Source of the DNA: Haloactinospora alba
GTDB lineage: Bacteria; Actinomycetota; Actinomycetes; Streptosporangiales; Streptosporangiaceae
Assembly (NCBI RefSeq): GCF_006717075.1
Contig: NZ_VFQC01000001.1
Span: 3,767,501 to 3,831,500, forward strand
DNA length: 64,000 nucleotides
Direction: 5' to 3'
Shown here: one piece after another, positions 33,541 to 42,208 of the stretch
How positions within the stretch are numbered: the first letter of the stretch is position 1
Layout: each line of letters opens with the position of its first letter
Position numbers and translations under genes: made by a program
The notes under the pieces: generated by a model
Databases searched by the model: none
The model's input: only the letters and a program-made list of their open reading frames with translations
Told to the model about the DNA's origin: nothing

Positions 33541-34069
33541 ATGAGCGATCCCCGACCGTTGCGAGCGCGTACCTCATTCCTTGAAGGCTGCGCGGAATAT
33601 GAAATTCGGCGTACCTACCCCCGGACAACAGTGGCGCGCCGCCCCATAGTTGCTGATGTTGGTGCGCCCCTATCCCGGTTGACGGCCACGACGTCCTCAC
33701 CGAGCTGGCCGTGCACACGTTGAGCCAGCGCGGAGCAGCCTACTTCAGAGGTGCGCATGGGCACGCCGCGCCGGCGTTCGAAGATGTGGTTCCGGAGCGC
33801 TGGTCCATCCGGATGCGACTGGATGAGCGGGTGCGCTTCTCTCTCCGCGCGCATCCTCATCTGGGGCAATCACGCCAGACGGTCCGAGCAACGCCCACGA
33901 TCTCCACCTGGAAACGGGAGAGGGCGTCATCGTGGACAACACCCGTTGGCTGCACGGCCGCCGCGGCTTCTCGGGTGAACGCGTCATGCTTCGTGCTCTG
34001 GGAACCCACCGCACCGATATGGCCGTGTCCTCAGAGTTCTTCTCCACCTGGGCGCTTCCGACCGAATAA
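33541..34069 (+). pseudogene. Decayed TauD/clavaminate-synthase-like dioxygenase
   Basis: Protein-like sequence runs through three frames in turn. From ATG 33541 the first frame gives about 45 plausible codons. From about 33678 another frame gives E-L-A-V-H-T-L-S-Q-R-G-A-A-Y-F and F-E-D-V-V-P-E-R-W-S-I-R-M-R-L-D-E-R-V-R-F. From about 33890 a third frame gives L-E-T-G-E-G-V-I-V-D-N-T-R-W-L-H-G-R and ends at TAA 34067. The last block is the 2-oxoglutarate/iron-binding end of TauD-type oxygenases, with the distal His in W-L-H-G-R. At least two frameshifts and the loss of the N-terminal HxD region make it non-functional. It may once have hydroxylated the peptide or an amino acid of this cluster. 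Confidence 0.7.
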
Positions 34070-34098
34070 TCACCACGACACTCACGAGGACGGATCAC

Positions 34099-35343
34099 GT
34101 GGACACGGAGACAACTGGCTCTGACCGCGCCGCGCCCCTGCGCGAGGCGATGATCGAGGAGCTGCGCGGGCTGAACGCGGTGCGCACCGAGGCAGTCGCG
34201 GCAGCGCTGCACCGGGTTCCCCGTCATCTTTTCCTGCCGGAGGAGAGCACGGAGCACGCCTATGCCGCCGAGCGGGCGTTGGTGACCAAACGCAACGAGC
34301 AGGGGGTGTCGCTGAGTTCGGTCAGTGCCGCCCGGATCCAAGCATTCATGCTGGAACAGGCCGACCTTCGTTCCGGGATGCGTGTGCTGGAAATCGGCTC
34401 GGGTGGATACAACGCTGCCCTGATTTCTGAGCTGGTTGGCCCTGAGGGCGAGGTCACCAGCATCGACATCGATCCTGATGTAGTTAGTCGGGCCCGTCGC
34501 CTGCTTCCTGCAGCCGGATACGACCAGGTACGCACGTGTGTGACCGACGGCGCCCACGGTGTTCCCCAGTACGCTCCTTTCGACCGCGTCCTGGTCACCG
34601 TTGAGACGGCCGATATCGCACCAGCGTGGGTGGACCAACTCACCGCCTCCGGGCGAATCGTCGTTCCACTACGGTTGCGAGGGTTGACCCGGTCGGTGTC
34701 GTTCGAACGCGTCTCCGACCAGTTGGTCTCCCGTGACTATGAAGTGTGCGGTTTCGTTCCGATGCGCGGCGCTGCCGCGCATCAGGAGCAGCTGGTGGTG
34801 CTGCATGAGGACGAGGACGCCCATGTGGGGATGCGGCTGGACGGCTGGCACGTGGAGAGATCCGAACCGTTGCGGCAGGCACTGCCGGAGGCGGGTGTGC
34901 AGGCGTGGTCGCAGGTCACCATGGGTCGCGGGTTGCCCTACGACGACCTCGACCTGTGGCTGGCCACCGTTCTGGACAATTACGCGCTGCTGGTGGCCAG
35001 CCGGGCGGCACGTGACCGGGGGCTGGTCACCTCCGCCTCGCCGATGGGGATCTCCGCTCTCATAGATGATGAGGGCACCTCGTTTGCCTACCTGACGATG
35101 CGCCCGACGGACCAGCAGCGCACGGTGTTCGAGTTCGGAGCCACGGCCCATGGACCCCGTGCTGAGCAGACCGCCCAGCGTCTGGTGGCCCGTGTCCAGG
35201 CCTGGGATCGCCAGGTTCGGGGACAGCGGGCGCACCTGCGGGCCCATCCCTCCAACGCGCCCGAAACGGCCATGCCAAGGGGACGTGTCATAGAACGTCC
35301 CACTCATCGCTTCACGATCTCCTGGCCCGCTTCACAGTACTGA
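34099..35343 (+). CDS. PIMT-like methyltransferase, FxLD system
   Basis: This 414-aa protein has an N-terminal protein-L-isoaspartate O-methyltransferase domain, with SAM motif V-L-E-I-G-S-G-G-Y near residue 96, S-I-D-I-D-P and the preceding Q-G-V-S-L-S-S-V-S-A-A. A C-terminal extension of about 200 residues is found in the version tied to lanthipeptides. In characterised clusters such enzymes methylate an Asp of the modified peptide, which cyclises to succinimide and opens to isoaspartate. The only Asp in the likely core here is D31 of the adjacent precursor. It starts at GTG 34099. Confidence 0.85.
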   Translation: MDTETTGSDRAAPLREAMIEELRGLNAVRTEAVAAALHRVPRHLFLPEESTEHAYAAERALVTKRNEQGVSLSSVSAARIQAFMLEQADLRSGMRVLEIGSGGYNAALISELVGPEGEVTSIDIDPDVVSRARRLLPAAGYDQVRTCVTDGAHGVPQYAPFDRVLVTVETADIAPAWVDQLTASGRIVVPLRLRGLTRSVSFERVSDQLVSRDYEVCGFVPMRGAAAHQEQLVVLHEDEDAHVGMRLDGWHVERSEPLRQALPEAGVQAWSQVTMGRGLPYDDLDLWLATVLDNYALLVASRAARDRGLVTSASPMGISALIDDEGTSFAYLTMRPTDQQRTVFEFGATAHGPRAEQTAQRLVARVQAWDRQVRGQRAHLRAHPSNAPETAMPRGRVIERPTHRFTISWPASQY

Positions 35344-35399
35344 GCCCTGTGGGCGGGACAGGGAGCTGTGTACATCCGTTTTCAGATTGGAGAAACGAC

Positions 35400-35543
35400 A
35401 TGGACTCCCCGGACTTTCGTGACCTCGACCTGGACGTGACCTTCCTGGAGCAGAGCGTGGCCGCCGTCGAGCTGATGAACCAGACCAGTGACAACTGTGG
35501 CAGCTCCAACGAAAGCGCCTGTGTGGGCTGCTTCACCGAATGA
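35400..35543 (+). CDS. FxLD-type lanthipeptide precursor
   Basis: This is a 47-aa peptide. The leader holds the F-R-D-L-D-L-D-V-T-F-L-E box (residues 6-17), a version of the F-x-L-D motif recognised by class I enzymes. The C-terminal part S-D-N-C-G-S-S-N-E-S-A-C-V-G-C-F-T-E (30-47) has three Cys (33, 41, 44), four Ser and one Thr, enough for up to three thioether rings. D31 precedes Asn and is the only core Asp, suiting the methyltransferase upstream. ATG 35400 has TTGGAG about 8 bases upstream. The leader cleavage site cannot be placed. The extended frame from 35349 is not needed. Confidence 0.88.
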   Translation: MDSPDFRDLDLDVTFLEQSVAAVELMNQTSDNCGSSNESACVGCFTE

Positions 35544-35619
35544 CCGAACGGTTCGGGTGGCCAGGCGCACACGACGGAACGCCTGGCCACCCGAACCAAC
35601 AAGGAGAGAGTGAGCGTCG

Positions 35620-38600
35620 GTGTACCGTTTCGTTGACGCCGCCCTGTTGCGCACGGCCGCCTATCCCAGCACGCTGGCTCTTCCCCCAGCGCCAGGCCCG
35701 GTGGATGCTCCAGAGTATCTCGAGGAGTGGAAAGTATGGATCAACCAGGTGTGGTCCCAGCCGTTCGTGGCTGAGGCTGTCGAGCTCGCCAGCCCCGGCC
35801 TCGCTCGTCAGCTCGATTCGTTGCGCGCTGGGGAAGAGCACCTACCCAAGTCAGTGCGACGCGCGGCCGCCAGCTTGTACCGCTACGTGCTGCGCCTGAG
35901 GCACCGGGCCACCCCGTTTGGGATGTTCGCTGGAATCGCCTCCACCGAGTTCGGACCACGCATGTCGTTGCGCTGGGGGGAGGAGCACCGACTTACTGCG
36001 GGAGCGGAGGCGCACTGGCTCGCTGCGATGATCGCCCGTCTGGAGTCCTGCCGAGAACTGTTGATGCGCCTGCCCGTGGTGGTCGATTCCACCTGCTTCG
36101 TCCGGGGAGAGCGGTTGGTGCTGCCGTGCGCGCGGGCGTCACACGAGAGCCGACTTGTTCCGGGCGAGGTCAGTGTACGCCACACTCCCGCAGTGCGACG
36201 TGTGGTGGCTAGCGCGGCCTCTCCCGTCACCGCCGGAGATGTGGTCGAAACGCTCGCCGTTGACTATCCCGCCCTTCCCGCAGGAGCCATAGAAGAGCTG
36301 CTGGAGAACCTGGTCGCTCACGGCATGCTGGTCACCAGTCTGCACCCGCCCATGACCAAGGACGACGCACTTGGTCACGTTCTGGATCAGCTTGACGCCA
36401 TCCAGGCGCACGACATTCCCAGTGCGGAACCGCACGTCAAGCTCCTGCGGCATGTGCAGGCGATGCTAGCCGCCCATGATGAGGCTTCGCCGTCACAGCA
36501 GCGGATGCTACGGGCCGATCTGGGCCAGTCGATGCGCTCCCACGGTTCCACCGCCCCTCTCGTTACTTGTGACCTGCGGTTGGACTGCACGTTGACCCTG
36601 CCCACAACGGTGGCGCGTGAGGCCGAGCGAACCGCTGGTGTCCTGGCGCGTCTGAGCCCGTACCCCTCGGGCCCGCCCGCCTGGCGGGAATACCACGCCC
36701 GGTTCCTCACCCATTACGGCCCAGGAGCGATGGTGCCTCTGCGGGATGTGACCGACCCCAACCGTGGCCTGGGGCTTCCCGGAGGATACCGTGGCTCGCT
36801 TCACGAGCGTCCCACCCGCAGTCTGACACGTCGCGACGAACAGTTGTTGGCCCTGGCGCAACGGGCTGCGTGTGAGGGCAACCGTGAGGTCGTTCTCACT
36901 GACGACATGGTCGCCGACCTCGAATCCCACGATGCCGACCGCCCTCCGTCCCACATCGACCTGCGCTTCTGTCTGCACGCTTCCAGCAGTGATGCGCTGG
37001 ACAACGGCGACTTCACACTCGTTGCCAGTGGTATGGCACCGGCGGCCGGAGCCACCGCAGGCCGGTTCCTTCCCCTCCTCGCCCCGCACGACCGCGGCCG
37101 TATGGCCGCTGCCTATGCCCGCCTTCCCACCCTGAGTGAGTCCGCGGTCCAAGCTCAGCTCTCCAGCCCACCGCTCCACCCACACACCGACAACGTCAGT
37201 CGTGCCCCTGCTGTGTGGCCCACCGTGGTTTCCCTCAGCGAACACCGCGAGGATCCCGACCCCGCGCTCGGGCTGGAGGATCTGGCCGTCACCGCCGATG
37301 ACACCGGCCTGTACCTCGTCGTGCTGGAGACTGGACGGATCGTCGAACCCGCCGCGTTGACCACGGTGGACTTCGCTACCTTCACTCACCCACTGGCCCG
37401 GTTTCTGTGCGAACTCCCCCGCGCACGTACCGCCGCCGTAGGACCGTTCACCTGGGGCGCTGCCGCACGGCTGCCGTTCGTTCCGCGTATTCGCTATCAC
37501 CGCAGCATCCTCACCCCGGCCACCTGGACCATCACCGCAGAGGATCTGGCTCCCTCCAGCGCCGCGTTCGCCCACTGGCACGAAAGCCTACGGCGATGGC
37601 GCGAACGCTTCGGTGCTCCAGCGACCGTCCATCTCGGTGATGACGACCGGCGGCTACGACTGTTCCTGGACGATCCTGCTGATGCATCCCTGCTACGCAC
37701 CGAACTCAACCGCACCGGTCACGCACGGATACGCGAGGCACCCGAGCCGGGTGCCTCCGAATGGTTCGATGATCGCCCCCACGAGATCACCCTCGCCCTC
37801 GCCACCACTCTTCCTCCGACCCCTGCCAACACCCATGCACCGACGCACCAGGTGGCTCCCCTCTCCCCCGACCACGAGCATGTACCGGGTGTTTCCCCAT
37901 GGGCCTGCCTCACGCTCCACTGCCACCCCCAGCACATGTCCGAAGTCCTCACCCGCCTACAGGAGGCCGTCGAAGTCTGGCCCGTCTCCCCTTCGTGGTG
38001 GTTCGTGCGCCAGAGCGACCAGCTGCACCTCCGGTTCCACCTGCCCCGCCCCCACGACTTCGCCTCACTGGCCCAACAGGCAGGCATGTGGGCAACCGAG
38101 CTGCGGCAGCACGGACTGGCCGGTCGCATGCGGTGGGACACCGACGTCCCAGAGACCGGACGCTACGGCCAGGGGGACACCCTGCACGCCGCCTATGACG
38201 TCTTCATCGCCGACTCCACCGCCGCGCTGGCCCAAATCGCCCTCAGCAGCACCGGAACAGTCCATCCCCAGGTTCTGGCCGCAGCCAGCCTCGTCGACAT
38301 GGCGATCAGTCTCACCGGCGGCACCGCCACCGGCACGCGATGGTTCATCGACCATCCCCCCAACCCCGCAACAGCCCGGACCCCGCGCCAGCTGCACCAC
38401 GAGGCCAGGAAACTGGCCGACCCCAACGACACCTTCGCAGCACTGAGACACCTTCCCGGCAGTGACCGGGTCACCGCAGCCTGGCGCGAACGCCGCCACA
38501 CGTTGGGGGTATACCGCGACCTGCTCATTCCGAAGCACGAGCTTGGACCGCGCAGCGTGCTGCCCTCCCTCCTGCACGCACACCATCTCCGCGCTCTCGG

Positions 38601-38691
38601 CGTCGATGAGGACGGCGAGAAGCTCTGCTACCAGCTCGCGCGTTCCGCCGCTCTGACCTGGGCAGCACGAAACGAAGGAGCGCACTCGTGA
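35620..38691 (+). CDS. Lantibiotic dehydratase LanB, full length
   Basis: This 1023-aa protein has the N-terminal glutamylation domain (about 1-690), with the conserved Y-R-Y-V-L-R-L-R-H-R-A-T-P-F-G-M-F-A-G block near residue 87-105. A C-terminal elimination domain (about 740-1010) starts at W-A-C-L-T-L-H-C and includes F-V-R-Q-S-D-Q-L-H-L-R-F. It would use glutamyl-tRNA to dehydrate Ser and Thr of the precursor. It starts at GTG 35620 behind AAGGAGAG. Its stop overlaps the lanC start by four bases. This is a complete class I enzyme, not one of the split pairs seen in thiopeptide clusters. Confidence 0.92.
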   Translation: MYRFVDAALLRTAAYPSTLALPPAPGPVDAPEYLEEWKVWINQVWSQPFVAEAVELASPGLARQLDSLRAGEEHLPKSVRRAAASLYRYVLRLRHRATPFGMFAGIASTEFGPRMSLRWGEEHRLTAGAEAHWLAAMIARLESCRELLMRLPVVVDSTCFVRGERLVLPCARASHESRLVPGEVSVRHTPAVRRVVASAASPVTAGDVVETLAVDYPALPAGAIEELLENLVAHGMLVTSLHPPMTKDDALGHVLDQLDAIQAHDIPSAEPHVKLLRHVQAMLAAHDEASPSQQRMLRADLGQSMRSHGSTAPLVTCDLRLDCTLTLPTTVAREAERTAGVLARLSPYPSGPPAWREYHARFLTHYGPGAMVPLRDVTDPNRGLGLPGGYRGSLHERPTRSLTRRDEQLLALAQRAACEGNREVVLTDDMVADLESHDADRPPSHIDLRFCLHASSSDALDNGDFTLVASGMAPAAGATAGRFLPLLAPHDRGRMAAAYARLPTLSESAVQAQLSSPPLHPHTDNVSRAPAVWPTVVSLSEHREDPDPALGLEDLAVTADDTGLYLVVLETGRIVEPAALTTVDFATFTHPLARFLCELPRARTAAVGPFTWGAAARLPFVPRIRYHRSILTPATWTITAEDLAPSSAAFAHWHESLRRWRERFGAPATVHLGDDDRRLRLFLDDPADASLLRTELNRTGHARIREAPEPGASEWFDDRPHEITLALATTLPPTPANTHAPTHQVAPLSPDHEHVPGVSPWACLTLHCHPQHMSEVLTRLQEAVEVWPVSPSWWFVRQSDQLHLRFHLPRPHDFASLAQQAGMWATELRQHGLAGRMRWDTDVPETGRYGQGDTLHAAYDVFIADSTAALAQIALSSTGTVHPQVLAAASLVDMAISLTGGTATGTRWFIDHPPNPATARTPRQLHHEARKLADPNDTFAALRHLPGSDRVTAAWRERRHTLGVYRDLLIPKHELGPRSVLPSLLHAHHLRALGVDEDGEKLCYQLARSAALTWAARNEGAHS

Positions 38692-39854
38692 CCGTGGTCT
38701 CCGCCGGTACTGCCGAAGCGTCCCCACCACACATCCGTGCCCAGTGCCTCGCCAGTGGCACCGCTGGCGAGGCACTCCTGCACATCGCCCATGCCCGGAC
38801 GGGATTCGGATCCACGTGGCAGGCGCACCAAGTCCTGGCCACCTGCGCCTGTGACCTCATCGCCGATGAGCATGCCTCGCTCTACCTCGGTGCTCCCGCC
38901 GCTGCCTTCGCCCTGCACACCGCAGCATCCAGCATCGGCGGCTACGAGAACGCTCTACGGCTACTCGACGACACGGTCGTTCGCATCACCCAACGCCGTC
39001 TTGAGGCCGCCCACGCCCGTATCGACCGCCGCCAACGGCCGGACCTGAACGAATACGACCTTTTCTACGGGCTGACCGGACTCGGAGCTTACTTGTTGTG
39101 CCGCGACGCGGACTCCCCAACACTCAAAGCGGTCCTGGCGTATCTGGTTCGTCTCACCCGCCCTTTACCACGCGATGACCAACGACTGCCCGGGTGGTGG
39201 AGCCGACAGGGCCCCTCCGGACGGATCACTGAACGGTTCCCCCGGGGCCACGCGAACCTCGGCATGGCTCACGGCGTCGCTGGCCCCTTGGCCCTCCTCT
39301 CCCTGGCCGCTCGGCGCGGCACGCTCGTCGATGCCCAGCGTGATGCTATCGAGCACATCTGCGCCTGGCTCGATACTGTCCGCACAGATACGCAGAGCGG
39401 AACGCGCTGGCCCTACTGGATCACCACCCCCACGGAAAAAGCCAAGGAAGAAACAAGACGCGCGCATCGGCCACGGCCCAGCTGGTGCTATGGCACGCCA
39501 GGGCTGGCTCGCGCCCAACAACTCGCGGGTATAGCACTGGACGATCCGGAACGCCAGCGCCTGGCTGAGCACGCCATGCTGGCGTGCCTGTCCGACCGTA
39601 GCCAGCTCGCCCGCGTCAGCGACGCCGGGATCTGCCACGGAGCCGCCGGGATACTGCAGACCCTCCACCGCATGGCCGAAGACGCCCCCGCCACGTTCAC
39701 CACACACCGCCCACGACTGCATGCGCTCCTGCGACAACACGCGCCCACCAGCCGCGGGTTCCTCAACGGCACGCACGGAGTAGCGCTGGCAGCACTCACC
39801 GCTAAAACCCCCACCATGCCCTGCGGCTGGGACGCCTGCCTGCTACTGGCATGA
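38688..39854 (+). CDS. Lanthionine synthetase C-like cyclase
   Basis: This 388-aa LanC-family protein has the zinc ligands in W-C-Y-G-T-P-G (Cys near 267) and C-H-G-A-A-G (Cys-His near 316), and the conserved N-L-G-M-A-H-G-V-A-G. It adds Cys thiols to dehydrated residues to make (methyl)lanthionine. GTG 38688 overlaps the LanB stop, so the two are translated together. The C-terminal F-L-N-G-T-H-G-V-A-L-A motif closes the barrel. All metal ligands are intact. Confidence 0.92.
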   Translation: MTVVSAGTAEASPPHIRAQCLASGTAGEALLHIAHARTGFGSTWQAHQVLATCACDLIADEHASLYLGAPAAAFALHTAASSIGGYENALRLLDDTVVRITQRRLEAAHARIDRRQRPDLNEYDLFYGLTGLGAYLLCRDADSPTLKAVLAYLVRLTRPLPRDDQRLPGWWSRQGPSGRITERFPRGHANLGMAHGVAGPLALLSLAARRGTLVDAQRDAIEHICAWLDTVRTDTQSGTRWPYWITTPTEKAKEETRRAHRPRPSWCYGTPGLARAQQLAGIALDDPERQRLAEHAMLACLSDRSQLARVSDAGICHGAAGILQTLHRMAEDAPATFTTHRPRLHALLRQHAPTSRGFLNGTHGVALAALTAKTPTMPCGWDACLLLA

Positions 39855-39900
39855 CCCCTCCGACTGTGCGACCAATCACGACTGGGGAGACGAGTCAGCC

Positions 39901-40905
39901 ATGGAGACCATCCCACTACCCCAGGACGCTGAGAAGGCAGTGCTAGCCGTCCTCGGTGGCACGCCGCTGGCCACATCCGCCGCCCGCATCGGAATACAAC
40001 CCAGTGATCTCGCCGATGCCGTCCAGGTCTACTGCGAGGCGGGACGTAGCGCCTTGCGGAACCAGGCCCCCGGCTGGCAGCACCTCAATATCGAGTTCTG
40101 CAACTGGGCCACCGCCGAGCACACCGTAGCCACCCACATCGGCCCTGCCCTCCAGCAGGCCCAGGCGAACGGAACGTTGGCCGCATGGTGGTTCCTGCGC
40201 AAACACCCCTGCTGGCGCCTGCGCTACCGCGCCACTCCCACGACCACCGCAAACGAGGCCACGGCGGCCCTCACCAGCGTGCTCGATGCCCTTACCGCCA
40301 CAGGTAGAGTCCAGCGGTGGTGGGAAAGCCACTACGAACCCGAGATCCTGGCCTTCGGCGGCCCCGCCGGCATCGGCCCCGCCCACCACTTGTTCCACGC
40401 CGACAGTGCCGGGATTCTCAGCTACCTACGCAACAACGATCCCGAACAAGTGGCCCACCGTCGCGTCGGCCGCCGTGAGGTCGCCGTTCTCTGGTGCACC
40501 ACCCTGCTCCGCAACGCACGGCTCGACCGCCACGAACAAGGCGACGTCTGGCACCGTGTCTGCCAGATGCGCCCGCGCCCCTCGGGGACCGTTACCCCAC
40601 AGGCGACAGCATCACAGCTTCGTCGGCTCCTCAGCGTGGACACCTCGCCCACCAGTCCTCTCTTCGAGGCCACTGGCCCTCTGTGGTACGCCGCCTCGTG
40701 GTTCACAGCCGCCGGCACCACCGGCCGCCACCTGGCCACAGCCGGGCACAACGGAACGCTGGACCGCGGGCTGCGCGCCATCCTCGCCCACCACGTGATC
40801 TTTCATCTCAACCGCATCGGTCTGAGCGCACACGTTCAGGCAGCCCTGTCACACACCGCCCGCGATGTCCTCATGACTCCACTCAGCCCCATCGCGCAGG
40901 ACTGA
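39901..40905 (+). CDS. Stand-alone SpaB-C / thiopeptide-type biosynthesis protein
   Basis: This 334-aa protein of the PF14028 type has W-Q-H-L-N-I-E-F near residue 60, W-W-F-L-R-K-H-P-C-W-R-L-R-Y near 100 and Y-E-P-E-I-L-A-F-G-G near 148, matching the elimination domain of LanB and the related thiopeptide enzymes. The full-length LanB already carries such a domain, so this one is extra. Family members do glutamate elimination or [4+2] cycloaddition of dehydroalanines. Which applies is unknown. Its ATG follows lanC by 46 bases, and its stop overlaps the kinase start. Confidence 0.85.
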   Translation: METIPLPQDAEKAVLAVLGGTPLATSAARIGIQPSDLADAVQVYCEAGRSALRNQAPGWQHLNIEFCNWATAEHTVATHIGPALQQAQANGTLAAWWFLRKHPCWRLRYRATPTTTANEATAALTSVLDALTATGRVQRWWESHYEPEILAFGGPAGIGPAHHLFHADSAGILSYLRNNDPEQVAHRRVGRREVAVLWCTTLLRNARLDRHEQGDVWHRVCQMRPRPSGTVTPQATASQLRRLLSVDTSPTSPLFEATGPLWYAASWFTAAGTTGRHLATAGHNGTLDRGLRAILAHHVIFHLNRIGLSAHVQAALSHTARDVLMTPLSPIAQD

Positions 40906-41759
40906 TGATGCATCCACAACCTCAGAATTCGGAAACCGTGCGACGGATGCGTGCCGCGCACCACCGTGCCCGGCATGCCCTCGACCTCAGCCCCGCACCC
41001 CACTCACACGAAGTATGGGGCTGGCAGGGACGAACCCTCAGCGGTCCTGTGACGACTCCAGAGGGTTCCGGCTGGCTGCGCTTGGCCTGTGCTCCCGCAG
41101 GACACATCGCCCCAACCTTTTGGGAAGGCGCACGGGATGCCGCACATGCCATCCCCGATTCAGTGCCCCGTCCTTACCTTCGCACTGTCCACGACTGGCA
41201 CGAGCACCACTGGAACTACCGCGCCGAGCTCTACGATCTCTCTACTCATCAGCCCGTCGCCGAGTCGCCGGTCCCGGAAACCGTGCCGGAACTGCCCTCA
41301 CCCTGGTGGCACACGTTGCGCACGACTCTCGACAGGATCGCCGTCGTACCCACCCAGCGCCACACCGTTCCTCAGCGGTACCTCGACTGGGCCATGCCCA
41401 CCTACCTCGGTGCCCCCATCAACACCACCGTCTCCTCCTGGGCCACCGCACACGGGGACCTACACTGGGCCAACCTCTGCGCACCCCAGCTTTACCTCTT
41501 CGACTGGGAAGGCTGGGGCTTGGCTCCCACCGGATACGACGCCGCCATGCTCCACAGCTACAGCCTTCTTCTCCCTTCCTTAGCCGCACGTATCCGCCAC
41601 GAGCTCGCCCACCTTCTGAACACTTCCACCGGTCGCTTCGCCGAACTCGTCACCATCACCGAGCTTCTCCATGCCGCGCCCCACCGCGACGACCTTCGCG
41701 CCCTGACCCAACCACTCCGCCAGCGAGCAGACCTCCTCCTGCGCCGTTTCCAACCATGA
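40905..41759 (+). CDS. APH-family (aminoglycoside phosphotransferase-like) kinase
   Basis: This 284-aa protein has the kinase catalytic loop H-G-D-L-H-W-A-N near residue 183-190 and the metal-binding D-W-E-G-W-G near 199-204. The N-terminal lobe is poorly conserved. ATG 40905 overlaps the stop of the upstream gene; ATG 40908 is an equal alternative. Small-molecule kinases of this fold occur in peptide clusters as tailoring or self-protection enzymes. Its role here is not known. Confidence 0.75.
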   Translation: MMHPQPQNSETVRRMRAAHHRARHALDLSPAPHSHEVWGWQGRTLSGPVTTPEGSGWLRLACAPAGHIAPTFWEGARDAAHAIPDSVPRPYLRTVHDWHEHHWNYRAELYDLSTHQPVAESPVPETVPELPSPWWHTLRTTLDRIAVVPTQRHTVPQRYLDWAMPTYLGAPINTTVSSWATAHGDLHWANLCAPQLYLFDWEGWGLAPTGYDAAMLHSYSLLLPSLAARIRHELAHLLNTSTGRFAELVTITELLHAAPHRDDLRALTQPLRQRADLLLRRFQP

Positions 41760-41952
41760 CCGTTCCCGCAACGACCGGTGCGCCTCTCAGGCAACAGCCC
41801 CAAGGGAATGATTGGGCCCCTCGCAGCACTTCCGCGCTGGGAGACAACACCTGTACAACCCGCTAGAGAGGGCGGACGCGTCTGGGCTGGATGACCTACC
41901 CGAGCGACGGCTAAGGCTGGCTGCGCAGCTCCGCGCGCTTCTGCGTACACGG

Positions 41953-41984
41953 AACCAGCCTCCGGTCATGACCGGAGGCTGGTT
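41953..41984. terminator. Bidirectional terminator after the lanthipeptide cluster
   Basis: AACCAGCCTCCGGT and ACCGGAGGCTGGTT are perfect 14-base complements around CATG. The structure lies between the kinase gene and the convergent DUF397 gene, marking the cluster's right edge. The 190 bases before it hold only a short frame (41756-41866) of doubtful value. Confidence 0.85.
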
Positions 41985-42022
41985 ACTTTCCGGACCGTGG
42001 CCGGAGCGCCGCAGGACGAGGA

Positions 42023-42208
42023 TTACAGGCGGTCGGCGCGGACCTCGGTGAGGAACGCCTTCCACTCGGCAGCGGAGAACGACAGGTGGCCGAGCTGGCG
42101 GTTCTGCGTGTCGCGGACAGCGGTGATAGGGCCCTCAGCGACCTCCACGCAGTTGCTCTCTGCCTGACTGTAGCTAGCTTTGTGCCAGTGGGGTTCTATG
42201 ATGCTCAA
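42023..42208 (-). CDS. DUF397 protein
   Basis: This 61-aa protein has W-H-K-A-S-Y-S ... N-C-V-E-V-A ... A-V-R-D-T-Q ... L-S-F-S-A-A-E-W-K-A-F-L, the complete DUF397 pattern. Such proteins act with an adjacent XRE-DUF5753 regulator, as in the WhiJ/BldB-type pairs of Streptomyces. It overlaps the regulator stop by four bases, so the two are coupled. Confidence 0.9.
   Translation of the reverse strand: MSIIEPHWHKASYSQAESNCVEVAEGPITAVRDTQNRQLGHLSFSAAEWKAFLTEVRADRL

Noticed and set aside
41756-41866. 36-codon frame whose ATG overlaps the kinase stop
   Set aside because: The overlap is tempting and it could be a peptide, but it has one Cys, no leader motif and no family match.
41812-42051. 79-codon plus-strand frame with a short helical patch after the kinase gene
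   Set aside because: It runs through the terminator and into the DUF397 gene; no start signal. Possibly a relic, not supportable.
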